A stretch of DNA of 62,518 nucleotides, taken from Streptomyces hokutonensis (GTDB lineage: Bacteria > Actinomycetota > Actinomycetes > Streptomycetales > Streptomycetaceae). The stretch covers positions 1 through 62,518 of the forward strand of contig NZ_BARG01000100.1 of NCBI RefSeq assembly GCF_000376565.1. Reading direction: 5' to 3'. Positions 33,325-41,607 of this stretch are shown in pieces. Positions within the stretch are counted from its first letter, which is position 1; every line of letters begins with the position of its first letter. Made by a program: the position numbers and the translations under genes. Under the pieces are notes generated by a model, which saw only the letters and a program-made list of their open reading frames with translations, made no database searches and was not told the origin of the DNA.

Positions 33325-33939
33325 TTACTGAGCTCGCCGGATTGTTGTCGGGCGCTGAGTGAGGGTGAGTCCGGTGCCGGCGAGACAGCCGTCGATGAGG
33401 TCGGGTCGGAGTTGGATATGACGCAGGCCCCGGCGCAGGGTGCGTTCGAGATGCTCGTCGTCGGTGAATGCGGTGTTGGCCAGCGGGCCGCGCCGCAACA
33501 GCGACCAGATGCCCTCCACCGGATTCAAGTCCGGTGCGTAGGAGGGCAGTTGCACGATGGTGAGCCAGTCGTGTGCGGCCGCGTACTCCCGCATCCCGGC
33601 GGCCCGGTGGACGTTGAGGTTGTCCCAGATCAAGACGATGGGGGCGCCGAGCTGGATGTGGGCGCGGACGACCAGGTCGCGGTAGTCACGCCAGGAGAAG
33701 CTGTCACGTCCGGTGCCCTTGTGCTTGCGGTGGCGGTGCGGCCGGTAGATCAGCCGGGATGCCTCGCCCGGCCGGTAACAGCACATGGCCGCGATCGACC
33801 AGCGGCGCCAGGACCGGCCCCGCACCCGCACCACGGGCGTATACCCACGACGGCCCCAGGTGCGGGCTCGTGGCGGCGTCATCGAGAACCCTGCCTCGTC
33901 CTCGAAGACGACAAAGGCCCCGAGCGCCGCCACAGTCAT
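33325..33939 (-). CDS. IS630-family transposase, catalytic (DDE) part
   Basis: The frame from ATG 33939 gives 204 residues with the DDE motifs FVVFEDEAGF, VLIWDNLNVHRA and YAPDLNPVEGIWSLLR. ATG overlaps the stop of the first part (ATGA, 33936-33939). The longer open frame to 34122 overlaps the first part in the -1 frame, so a programmed -1 frameshift could make the fused transposase. Its stop codon lies within the left inverted repeat. Confidence 0.9.
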   Translation of the reverse strand: MTVAALGAFVVFEDEAGFSMTPPRARTWGRRGYTPVVRVRGRSWRRWSIAAMCCYRPGEASRLIYRPHRHRKHKGTGRDSFSWRDYRDLVVRAHIQLGAPIVLIWDNLNVHRAAGMREYAAAHDWLTIVQLPSYAPDLNPVEGIWSLLRRGPLANTAFTDDEHLERTLRRGLRHIQLRPDLIDGCLAGTGLTLTQRPTTIRRAQ

Positions 33940-34472
33940 TCCGCCTGCGGCCACACGTCCTTCTTCCACAGTTCGACCGCATGCTCGTCGCGCTCCATGG
34001 CCCGGCGCGCGGGAGACTGCCAGGACCAGCCGTGGCGGTGCAGTAGCCGCCATACCGCCGCCATCGAACAGTCGATCCGGAACCTGAAGGCGATCACGGC
34101 TCTGATCCGTGCCAGAGTCCACCGCTGGTCCTCCCAGCCGTGCTCGGCGGGTCCGAGGGCCAACTCCTTCTCCAACTCGGCGAACTGGCCGTCGGACAGC
34201 CTGGGCAACTTCGGCGGCCCCGCGGTGGCGAGAGCATCCATCCCGCCCTCCCGCCAGGCACGCCGCCAGCGTTCCACCGACCGCTCGCTCACCCGCAGAT
34301 CCTTCGCGATCACCGCGTTCTTATCGCCGCGTGTGAACCGTTCGCCCGCCTCGTACCGGATCCGCTCACGAAACTGTCGCCGCTCGGCGGTCAATCCGCC
34401 GCCCTGCGTGTACCGCATACCACCGGCCTACCGCAGGGATCAGCACCCGACAACAACCCGAAGAGATCAGTA
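33326..34472. mobile_element. IS630-family insertion sequence, apparently complete
   Basis: Both ends begin with TA and carry imperfect inverted repeats of about 33 bp: TACTGAGCTCGCCGGATTGT... at the left and, on the other strand, TACTGATCTCTTCGGGTTGT... at the right, both continuing TGTCGGG(C/T)GCTGA. IS630 elements duplicate a TA dinucleotide. Removing the element restores ...ACGGAC-TAA, so it inserted into the TAA stop codon of the receiver-domain gene at 34467-35213, adding only one Tyr. Confidence 0.85.
33936..34418 (-). CDS. IS630-family transposase, DNA-binding part
   Basis: The 160-residue protein carries two helix-turn-helix units: KDLRVSERSVERWRRAWREG near residue 45 and WTLARIRAVIAFRF near 105. 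This is the N-terminal half of an IS630 transposase. It ends at TGA inside an ATGA overlap with the catalytic part. The region WKKDVWPQAE at the end overlaps the second frame by about 190 nt, in line with frameshifting seen in this family. Confidence 0.9.
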   Translation of the reverse strand: MRYTQGGGLTAERRQFRERIRYEAGERFTRGDKNAVIAKDLRVSERSVERWRRAWREGGMDALATAGPPKLPRLSDGQFAELEKELALGPAEHGWEDQRWTLARIRAVIAFRFRIDCSMAAVWRLLHRHGWSWQSPARRAMERDEHAVELWKKDVWPQAE

Positions 34473-35213
34473 GTCCGTGTTGCGCTCCGAGCGATCCATG
34501 GTGGGTAGATGCTGAAGGTAGAACGTTCGCAGTCTGGCACGCATGTGCTGCGCGTACGGTGCCTTGGGGCCGCCCTGAGGGACGATGCCGAGCAGGTCCT
34601 TCAGCTGATTCATCGCTCTGAGCGCTGGCCGTGTGGGCCGCTCACCGGTCTGCTTGCGATCGAAGATGGCGTTGCGCTCCTCGTGGGTGGCTGCGGCTAG
34701 CAGGTCGCAGATCTCCGCGGTTCTGGGCGACCTTCTGCGGGCGTACTCCACCGCTTCCTCGTGGCGTTTCGGGTTGCGGACGACGGCAACGAAGGTCTCC
34801 TGTTCTGGGACTTGGTCGCCGCCGAACAGAAAGTCGGCACCCGCTTCGGCGAACTCCCATGCCACTTCGCGCTCGCTCCGGGCGAAGTAACTCGTCGCGA
34901 TGATCAGCAGCTCGGGATTGTGCTTGCGCGCGGTGAGCACTACATCGCGGCCGGGGAAGCGGTCGTAATCGCGGTAGGGCACCCCGGCTTCGGTCGCCCG
35001 AGCCTCCCGGCGCGCGCTGGACCGGTCGTCGTGGGCGTCCACCACGAGGCAGTCGTAGCCTCGCCACTGCTCTCCCAGGGCCCTGGCGTCCTCGAAGTCG
35101 AGGGTCTCGCAGGATTCCACAGCGAGGTCCGCGGGGTTGTCTCTGCTCTCCAAGAGCCACATTCTCCGGGCGCACCGCATCTCCGCCCGGTCGTCGACGA
35201 TCAGATAGCGCAT
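34467..35213 (-). CDS. Receiver-domain (response-regulator-like) protein
   Basis: This 248-residue protein starts MRYLIVDDRAEMR, with the paired acidic residues of a receiver domain, and has YDCLVVDAHDD with Asp59 as probable phospho-acceptor. The conserved Lys region is weak (ADFLFGGDQ). The C-terminal 100 residues (LLAAATHEERNAIFDRK onward) are basic and not a standard output domain. ATG 35213 overlaps the membrane gene upstream by 13 bp. Its stop is supplied by the IS630 end; the original stop was the interrupted TAA one codon earlier. Confidence 0.7.
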   Translation of the reverse strand: MRYLIVDDRAEMRCARRMWLLESRDNPADLAVESCETLDFEDARALGEQWRGYDCLVVDAHDDRSSARREARATEAGVPYRDYDRFPGRDVVLTARKHNPELLIIATSYFARSEREVAWEFAEAGADFLFGGDQVPEQETFVAVVRNPKRHEEAVEYARRRSPRTAEICDLLAAATHEERNAIFDRKQTGERPTRPALRAMNQLKDLLGIVPQGGPKAPYAQHMRARLRTFYLQHLPTMDRSERNTDY

Positions 35214-37123
35214 GCGTCCTCCTTGGGTGGCCCCACGAGGGTTTGGCGGGGTGGGCGGGCATCGGCGCTGTTCAGTACTTCGGTCGCTTGGTGGAGTCCG
35301 GCGGCCAGTCTCTTGATCTTCCTGGCGGCGATGCCGTCCAGACTGTTCGCCTGCGCCGCCAGCCGGGCCAGCCGTGCGTCGAGGTAATCGCGCACGAGCC
35401 AGAGCTTCTTCTGCTGCTGCTCCCAGCCCTCCCGTACCGCGTCGTGGCAGGCTTCTTGGGTGAGCCGTTTCTGCTCATCGGTGACACGCGCTCCCATGTC
35501 CCGCACCGTCTTGCCAAGCCGGATGCTGCCCACCCCCGCCAGGGCTGACCACACCAGTTCGGCCACGAACGCCGGACCGTCGCCTGGCAGGCGCCGGCTA
35601 GCGAGCCAACTCGCGCTGATCACGGCCGTCGTGCTGGCGAGTACGCCCGCCTTGCCTGTGCGGCTCATGTCGGGGAACTGCGACCCCCACAGGTACAGGG
35701 CGCCGCACAGGACGTGCAGTCCAGGATGCATGGGCGTGCCGCCGGGGTTGTAGGTGGGGCGTCGCATGGTTTTCGCGCCCGCGACGGCCGCGTACAGACA
35801 ACTGGGCAGGAGCAGCAGCGTGAGGTCCGCGTTGTGCCGGACGGGCCTGCGTCGCCGTACGTATTCCGCGGAGGCCGCGCTCACCAGGTTGAGGGCGACA
35901 GCGGGTGCCATGACGCGCAGGGGTACGCGGGCGTGGCCGGGCGAGCACACCGACAGCTGCCAGGCGCTTTCGACCGCAAGGCCGAGCGTGACCAGTTCCA
36001 GCTGCCAGGTGGCTCGGGTGAGGGGCAACTGCACGTCGAACACTCGGTCTATACCGCCCCTGGCCGACTTCTCGTGAACGCTGAGCGACAGGTCCCAGCC
36101 TCGGGGCCGTTCCTGCTGTTCGCGGACGAAGACACTCAGTCGGCCGGCTGGCCGCTCGCGGTCCAGGGCCGTGACGAGCTGCTCAACCTGGCCTTCGTCG
36201 AGCAGGAGTTGGCCCGTCTCGCTGCCGGGGTCATGAGCCGGCGGACCGTCGGAGAGGAAGATGTCACGGGCCAGTTCTGGGTGCTTGCGGGCCTTCTCGT
36301 ACTGCCGCAGGGCGATCGCCAGTAGCGCGGGGCTGGGATCCTGCGCCGCCGGACCGGTGATGTCGTCGAGTTTCCGGCGTAGCTCGGCGGCTTCGCGTGA
36401 CAACCCGGCGTCGTCCTCTGCATCGATCTCATCTAGCACGCCGAACATGGGCGACAGCAGGTCGAGTGCGTGACGGCCTCCGGCCGCGCCGTGCTGGTCG
36501 CGGCCGAGGAAGGCCGCTCCTTCGACACCGGCCCGCCGGCGCAGGTGCTCTCTGCGTTCCTGGCGGTTGCGTGCCACCTGTTCACGCAGTCGAAGCGCGA
36601 TGCCGAGGGAGCATGCAGTCAGCGGCCATGTGAACAGGTCGGCGGCTGAGGTGGGCCGACCGGTCGCTTTCCGGACGATGCTGGCTACAACGGTCGGTGC
36701 GGAGAGAGCACCGGCGCCCGCTCGCGGCCCCCCGAGGTAGGTGGCCTCCAACGCGGAGCCTACAGAGGGCAGCAGAGCGGCCGCGATCCCGGCGTCACGG
36801 CCGCTGTCCGGATAGACGGCGACCGAGGCTGCGGTGGTCAGCACATCCACAGCCGTCCGCACGGCTCGACCCTTCTTGCTGTCGAAGTGCCCCTGCGCCA
36901 GTACCCAACAGTAGGCGGCGTCCGAAACAGCGAGCACTGCAGCGAGGCGCCGGCCGCGCGTGCTGCGCAGCGGCCCGTCCTGGTGCCAGGTTGACCAGGC
37001 CAGTACCGCTCCCCGGATCAACAGGTTCATCTCGGGCAGCAGGCGGACCACTTCGGGGCTCGGCTGCCACGGACCGAGCAGGTCTCTCATCACCGTCGGA
37101 GCGGCGCTCAGCGAATGCCTCAC
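35201..37123 (-). CDS. Large membrane protein of unknown function (possible sensor)
   Basis: The 640-residue protein has hydrophobic segments at about residues 25-190, a soluble middle part (about 195-395) including DELDDITGPAAQDP-like charged helices, a second membrane block (about 395-560) and a final coiled segment (WEQQQKKLWLVRDYLDARLA). I see no histidine-kinase H-box or ATPase motifs. Coupling to a receiver-domain gene suggests it is the input half of an unorthodox signalling pair. GTG 37123 is tentative; ATG 37090 is an alternative. It lies 31 bp after another membrane gene. Confidence 0.65.
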   Translation of the reverse strand: MRHSLSAAPTVMRDLLGPWQPSPEVVRLLPEMNLLIRGAVLAWSTWHQDGPLRSTRGRRLAAVLAVSDAAYCWVLAQGHFDSKKGRAVRTAVDVLTTAASVAVYPDSGRDAGIAAALLPSVGSALEATYLGGPRAGAGALSAPTVVASIVRKATGRPTSAADLFTWPLTACSLGIALRLREQVARNRQERREHLRRRAGVEGAAFLGRDQHGAAGGRHALDLLSPMFGVLDEIDAEDDAGLSREAAELRRKLDDITGPAAQDPSPALLAIALRQYEKARKHPELARDIFLSDGPPAHDPGSETGQLLLDEGQVEQLVTALDRERPAGRLSVFVREQQERPRGWDLSLSVHEKSARGGIDRVFDVQLPLTRATWQLELVTLGLAVESAWQLSVCSPGHARVPLRVMAPAVALNLVSAASAEYVRRRRPVRHNADLTLLLLPSCLYAAVAGAKTMRRPTYNPGGTPMHPGLHVLCGALYLWGSQFPDMSRTGKAGVLASTTAVISASWLASRRLPGDGPAFVAELVWSALAGVGSIRLGKTVRDMGARVTDEQKRLTQEACHDAVREGWEQQQKKLWLVRDYLDARLARLAAQANSLDGIAARKIKRLAAGLHQATEVLNSADARPPRQTLVGPPKEDACAI

Positions 37124-37154
37124 CGCTCCAGTGTGCCCGGCGAAGTGCGTCAAT

Positions 37155-38045
37155 TCAGCTCCGTTTTGACGCACCCTCCGCGACACGCCGAGGCTTCTCG
37201 GGGAGTGCGGCGACGGCGACGGCCGCGACCGCGGCGATGACAGTGATGGAACGGGTCGACGGCCACGGAATGCTCAGCACCGCCACGGACAGCGCGAGGA
37301 CGGCCCCGGTCGCGCAGCGCTGTGTGTATGCGACCAGGTCTCGTTCGGCGCCGCGGGGGCGCAGGGTGACGAGAGCGGCGGCGGTTACCGTCAGTGTCGC
37401 CGTCACCGACACCATTCCGCCGGGCGCGATGTGTTGCCTGCCGGGTCCAGCCGGGAACACCAGGTCCGCGCTGAGGAGCGCGGCGAATCCCACGGCGGCG
37501 CAGGCGAGCAGCCGACCGTACGGCAGCCGGTTCGCGGTGCGCAGCCGGGATACCAGGCATCCTAGGAGACAGCCCGTCAGGGTGGTCGCGGCCACGAGGA
37601 AGCAGGCGTGGTACCAGCCCTCGTAGGTAAACTCGTGCGGACGCTCCATGAACCAGTTCAGTTGGGGCGCATCGTCGAGCAGCCAACCCGTCTGGGTGGC
37701 CACGCCGAGCAACAGACCGACAAGGCCGAGGACGGCTGGGAGGCGCGAGGACTCGCGCGGCGCGGGCAGCGACAGGAGCGAGGCGAGGAGGGTACCCGTC
37801 AGCGTGGGCACCATCACAAGGTCGCCGACAGTGGCGCCACGGTAGTCGGGCCATCCCGTCAGCTGCGGGGACCATGCGCTGACACGCCACATGACTGCCT
37901 GTGCTCCGAAGCCCGCTCCGGCCACGGCTGCGGACAGGGCAATGGCCTGCCATGGCAACCGGCATCCACGCAAAGCCCGTTCGCCTCCTTCGGGCGGTAG
38001 TCTCTGCGTCGCTGATTCCTCGTCCCACGTGTCGTCGGTGTGCAC
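37155..38045 (-). CDS. Polytopic membrane protein, unknown
   Basis: This is a 296-residue protein. After about 30 hydrophilic residues (HTDDTWDEESATQRLPPEGG) it has seven or eight hydrophobic segments. WFMERPHEFTYEGWYHACFL near residue 135 is a distinctive polar loop. I do not recognise a family. It is the first gene of the three-gene minus-strand operon (membrane, membrane/sensor-like, receiver). GTG 38045 is the start. Confidence 0.65.
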   Translation of the reverse strand: MHTDDTWDEESATQRLPPEGGERALRGCRLPWQAIALSAAVAGAGFGAQAVMWRVSAWSPQLTGWPDYRGATVGDLVMVPTLTGTLLASLLSLPAPRESSRLPAVLGLVGLLLGVATQTGWLLDDAPQLNWFMERPHEFTYEGWYHACFLVAATTLTGCLLGCLVSRLRTANRLPYGRLLACAAVGFAALLSADLVFPAGPGRQHIAPGGMVSVTATLTVTAAALVTLRPRGAERDLVAYTQRCATGAVLALSVAVLSIPWPSTRSITVIAAVAAVAVAALPEKPRRVAEGASKRS

Positions 38046-38221
38046 CGTCTCAGTGTCGTGGACCCGTCGGCCACGTGTCGTGGCCCATGTTTCGCGGAAG
38101 TCCCAGTGGTGCGCAGATCGAGCGCGTTATTCACGCACCCGGTGGTGTTTCAGTACCCGGGTATCCCTCACACCGGGCGGTACTTCACGGCCCGGTGCGG
38201 CACCCGTGGACAGGAATGCCC

Positions 38222-38680
38222 ATGCACCGTCACATCACCCTCGTCGAGGCGGCTTCCGGCGTGGCCGAGCCGACATCCGCTCAGCACCCGCAGCCGTGGC
38301 TGCTCGTCACTGGGTTGCTGCTCGGGGCCCTCGTGGGAATCGGCGCCGCTCTACTGCACCGCAACGACGGCGCGACGAAGCCGGCGGCCGTACTGCGCGG
38401 GGGCGCAGCCTTCGTCGGAGGCGCCTCACTGAGCCTGGTCTCCCTGCTGAACTGGATCCCGCAGGCCACGGTCCCGCTGCTGCTGAGCGCTGCGGTCGTC
38501 TCCGTCGTCTCTGGCATCCTGCATCGGATGAACGGCCAGTCAGTCCCGGAGTCGATCTGGCGCGCGGCTATCGCCTTCACCGGAATCGCCGGATTCGGTC
38601 AGCTGATCATCGGCCTCTACGCGACCCCCCTCACGGCCTACGCGCTGACGATGTCGCACTTCCTGCCGCTCCCTGCCTAA
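38222..38680 (+). CDS. Small membrane protein, unknown
   Basis: The 152-residue protein from ATG 38222 has four hydrophobic segments: QPWLLVTGLLLGALVGIGAA, then AAFVGGASLSLVSLL, VPLLLSAAVVSVVSGIL and IAFTGIAGFGQLIIGLY. No family recognised. It is divergent from the membrane/receiver operon, sharing a 176-bp promoter region. A GGACAGGA box lies 5 nt before the start; ATG 38216 is an alternative two codons earlier. Confidence 0.6.
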   Translation: MHRHITLVEAASGVAEPTSAQHPQPWLLVTGLLLGALVGIGAALLHRNDGATKPAAVLRGGAAFVGGASLSLVSLLNWIPQATVPLLLSAAVVSVVSGILHRMNGQSVPESIWRAAIAFTGIAGFGQLIIGLYATPLTAYALTMSHFLPLPA

Positions 38681-38720
38681 ACCACGCCTCAGGGCCGCCG
38701 ACTCCTTCACGGTCTCCACC

Positions 38721-38900
38721 ATGCCCGAAGGCGACGCGCTCAAGGACACCATCACCAAGTACGACCTGCCCGGCGAGATCCGCAGCGGCTTCGTCCACCT
38801 CCACGTCATCACCGGACACCTCCACGAAGCCCATATCGGCACCCAATTCGCCCGCGCCTACGCCATCCCCGCCACCTGCCCCCGCGGCGGACGGGAGCAG
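38721..38900 (+). pseudogene. Probable gene fragment
   Basis: The frame reads MPEGDALKDTITKYDLPGEI, RSGFVHLHVITGHLHEAHIG and TQFARAYAIPATC, which is protein-like, then turns into low-quality sequence overlapping the opposite gene. I do not recognise it. The preceding bases (DSFTVST in frame) also look coding, so it is probably an internal piece of a longer gene lost at both ends. Confidence 0.4.
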
Positions 38901-38977
38901 AAGCGTGAGCAGAAGGGCGAGGGGTACGGCCGGGCCCCATGGGCGGGCCCGACACAGGCCCCGGAGGACGGTCACCG

Positions 38978-39508
38978 TCAGCCCTGCTGCCAGAAGCTGC
39001 TGCGGCGCTCGGCCCAGCCCTGGACCTGCTCGCCGTACCCGCCGGCGAGCGCCTTGTCCCGGATCGCCGTCCTCTTCTCGCTCCGCTGGTCCCCGCTGAG
39101 CCCGCTCAACTCCTTGATGTCGTCCCTGAGTTCCTCGGGCAGGGCCTGGTAGCGGCGCCGGGCCTCCTCGGCCCGCACGCGTACGGCGGTGCCGTACTCA
39201 CCGGCCAGCGCGTCCTGCCAGATCTTCGCCGCCGCCTCCTGTCGCTGCCCGGGCTTCATGGCGCGCAGCTTCCGCAGGTCGGCGCGGAGTTCCGGCGGCA
39301 TCCAGGCGGGGAGAGGACGCTGGTCGGTGGCGGCGAAGCCGACGGCGTCGGCCAGTCCGACCGTCGACGTGCTCACGGCAGCCGAGGTGGTGTCGGCCGG
39401 CCCGGCGGACGAGGCGCCTGCCCATACCAGTCCGGCCACAGCAGCGGCGGCGACGGTCAGTGCGGTGGTCCGGGTCCTGCGTGCTGCGGCGGTACCGATG
39501 CGGTTCAC
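38978..39508 (-). CDS. Secreted Ala-rich helical protein, unknown
   Basis: The 176-residue protein has a signal peptide (RRTRTTALTVAAAAVAGLVW, about 10-30). A charged helical domain follows (WMPPELRADLRKLRAMKPGQ; IWQDALAGEYGTAVRVRAEE; LPEELRDDIKELSGL). The two halves of the mature part look like a repeat (LR.DL..L...PGQR / LRDDIKEL.GL.GDQR; ALAGEYG / ALAGGYG). GTG 39508 has GGGAGG 5 nt upstream. No family recognised; it stands alone. Confidence 0.7.
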   Translation of the reverse strand: MNRIGTAAARRTRTTALTVAAAAVAGLVWAGASSAGPADTTSAAVSTSTVGLADAVGFAATDQRPLPAWMPPELRADLRKLRAMKPGQRQEAAAKIWQDALAGEYGTAVRVRAEEARRRYQALPEELRDDIKELSGLSGDQRSEKRTAIRDKALAGGYGEQVQGWAERRSSFWQQG

Positions 39509-39599
39509 GATGTCCTCCCTTTGCTTTCGGTCTCGGCCCCAGCCTGGCCGGGGCGTACGAGTGGGAGGTTCGGCGAATGTTCGGGGTGTGTAAGAAGCT

Positions 39600-40960
39600 G
39601 TTGATGCCCCTATGGATGTCAACTTGCCGTTCCGTTGGGCTCTGCAGGGCATGCGGCTGTCCTGATGGGGGCGATAAGTCGGTAGATTTCGCGTGCGACG
39701 TATCGCTTCAGGCACCTGATGATCTCTCGGCGGGTTTTGCCCTCCGCGAGGCGTCGCCGCAGGTAGTCCTGGGTCCGGTCGTCCCAGCGCAGGCGGCTGA
39801 GGACGATCCGGTAGAGGGCCGCGTTGGCCTGGCGGTCACCGCCACGGTTGAGACGGCGTCGTTGGGTCTTGCCGGAGGATGCCTCGACGGGGCTGGTGCC
39901 GCACAAGGCGGCGAAGGACGCCTCGCTGCTGAGGCGATCGGGGTTGTCGCCGGCCGAGATCAGCAGGGCGGCGGCACTGTCCGGGCCGACGCCGTGAGTG
40001 TCGGGCAGGCCGGGGAAGTTTGCTTCGACTCCCGCGGCTATCCGCTTGTTCAGGTCGTCGATCTCCCTGGTCAGGTGCTGGATGCGGCCAGCAAGAAGTT
40101 TCAGAACGTGCCGGGCGGTGCCCGCCGGACCGCATTCTTGCGAGTCGTCCAGCTCGGCGCACCGCTTGAACAGGTGAGGGTTGCTCAGCCCTGCCAGCGA
40201 CTCGCGCAAGGCGGTGTCGGCCGAGACCAGGACGCTTTTGAGCTGGTTGATGGCCTGGGTCCGGGACTTGATCGCGGACGCTTTCGCGAGCTTGAGCAGC
40301 CGCAGCTCTTCGACCGGGCCGTCGCTCGTCTTCGCGGTCGCGGTCGCGCGACCGGACAGCACGGCGCGGGCCGCGGCTTCCGCGTCGACGGCGTCGGTCT
40401 TGCCGCGTCGTCGGCGCGCTGCCTTGTCAGGCTGGTTGACCTCGGTCACCTCGATGCCCTCGGTGCGCAGGTAACGGGCGAGCGCGGCGCCGTAGGAGCC
40501 GGTGCACTCCACCCCTGCCCGGTGCAGGGCGCCGAACGAGCGTGCCCAGGAGACAAGTTGGTGATAGCCCTCGGTGGTGGCCGGGAAGCTGCGGCCGTCC
40601 AATGCGGCGCCGAGGACGGTGACGATGGCTGCCGCGTGGAAGTCCTTATGGGTGTCGACGCCGAGCAGGACCTCCTCCGCGGCGTCGGCCGGGACGTGAC
40701 ACGGGGCTGTGGGCTGCTTGATGCTGGGCAAGGTCGCCTGTCTCCTGATCGCCTCGGAACCGGTGGCCGTCGTCGGGCAGGGGAGGTCAAGACTGTGACG
40801 GTGCCTGTCGCGAAGGCCCCTATCGGGACACGTCCCCTGCCCGGCGGCGGCAGGTACCGCTCCGCGCGGTGGCCGACAGATCAACAGCAGGGCACCAAAG
40901 CCAGTCTTTCCGCGGGTCAGGCCATCGCTCGAAGCGGTACCAGATCATCCTCACAGTCTT
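39600..40960. mobile_element. IS110-family element, approximate extent
   Basis: The transposase gene plus flanking noncoding DNA. About 230 bp (40732-40960) upstream of the transposase contain no gene and have the size and place in which this family encodes a bridge RNA that guides insertion. End coordinates are estimates. Confidence 0.6.
39619..40731 (-). CDS. IS110-family transposase
   Basis: The protein has about 370 residues. The DEDD catalytic residues are visible in LLGVDTHKD, VECTGSYGAAL and RGKTDAVDAEAAA, and the C-terminal transposase_20 domain has DTHGVGPDSAAALLISAGD and AALCGTSPVEASSGKTQRRR with the Ser nucleophile. TTG 40731 puts 25 residues before LLGVDTHKD, as usual; the open frame extends to 40884. 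IS110 elements make no obvious inverted repeats, so ends cannot be fixed from this window. Confidence 0.9.
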   Translation of the reverse strand: MPSIKQPTAPCHVPADAAEEVLLGVDTHKDFHAAAIVTVLGAALDGRSFPATTEGYHQLVSWARSFGALHRAGVECTGSYGAALARYLRTEGIEVTEVNQPDKAARRRRGKTDAVDAEAAARAVLSGRATATAKTSDGPVEELRLLKLAKASAIKSRTQAINQLKSVLVSADTALRESLAGLSNPHLFKRCAELDDSQECGPAGTARHVLKLLAGRIQHLTREIDDLNKRIAAGVEANFPGLPDTHGVGPDSAAALLISAGDNPDRLSSEASFAALCGTSPVEASSGKTQRRRLNRGGDRQANAALYRIVLSRLRWDDRTQDYLRRRLAEGKTRREIIRCLKRYVAREIYRLIAPIRTAACPAEPNGTAS

Positions 40961-41058
40961 TCCGGACTTGAGGACTGCGTTTCCGCTGGTCAGGCATAGG
41001 GTCGGCGATCCCGTGGGAGTTGTGGCCTGTCGTGCTGTCGCTGCCCGGGAGGTCGTGG

Positions 41059-41607
41059 ATGCCGTCGGTGGTTGGTCTGCTGGAACAGCGTGAGCTGGGT
41101 GCTCGTCGTCGTGTTGACGAGCTGCGGGAGGAAGCCGACCGTGTCGAGGCCGAGTTGGCCGTGGCCGAGCGGGAATGGAGGGAGTGTGCCATCGCCTGCT
41201 CGCGGGTCGGCGAGGTGCTGGCCCCCGTGGACGAGAGCGGGCAGGACCACGCCCGGGCCGAGGGGACCGCGCCAGCCGGGGAGCAGACCGGAAAGACGCC
41301 GCAGGTGCCGGAGGCAGCGAAGACGAAGTCGCAGGTTCCGATGTGGTGTGAGGGGCTGGCCTGGTCGGTGCTGTCGGTGGACTACCAGCGCATCCTCATG
41401 ACGCTCGCGGACCGGGAACGGCTCCATCAAGGGCCGCTGACCTGCCAGGAGATGGCTGCGGCGTTCGGCATGGACGTGGTGCCGGCACGGGTGGAGGCGT
41501 TGCGGTCGAAGGCGAAGCGCCTGGTCGCGCGGGGCTGGCTGGCCGAGGGGCAGCCGGGCCGGTTCACGCTGGCTGGGGGTGTGGCCGGGCGAGGCGGCGG
41601 GTCATGA
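41059..41607 (+). CDS. Coiled-coil plus winged-helix protein, IS-associated type
   Basis: The 182-residue protein has an N-terminal coiled coil (ARRRVDELREEADRVEAELA), a Pro/Thr-rich linker, and a C-terminal winged-helix-like part (LTCQEMAAAFGMDVVPARVE; LRSKAKRLVARGWLAEGQPG). Similar proteins are frequent beside transposases in Streptomyces. ATG 41059 has GGGAGG 6 nt upstream. Its last 44 bp overlap the convergent IS5 transposase, so its 3' end may have been changed by that insertion. Confidence 0.65.
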   Translation: MPSVVGLLEQRELGARRRVDELREEADRVEAELAVAEREWRECAIACSRVGEVLAPVDESGQDHARAEGTAPAGEQTGKTPQVPEAAKTKSQVPMWCEGLAWSVLSVDYQRILMTLADRERLHQGPLTCQEMAAAFGMDVVPARVEALRSKAKRLVARGWLAEGQPGRFTLAGGVAGRGGGS

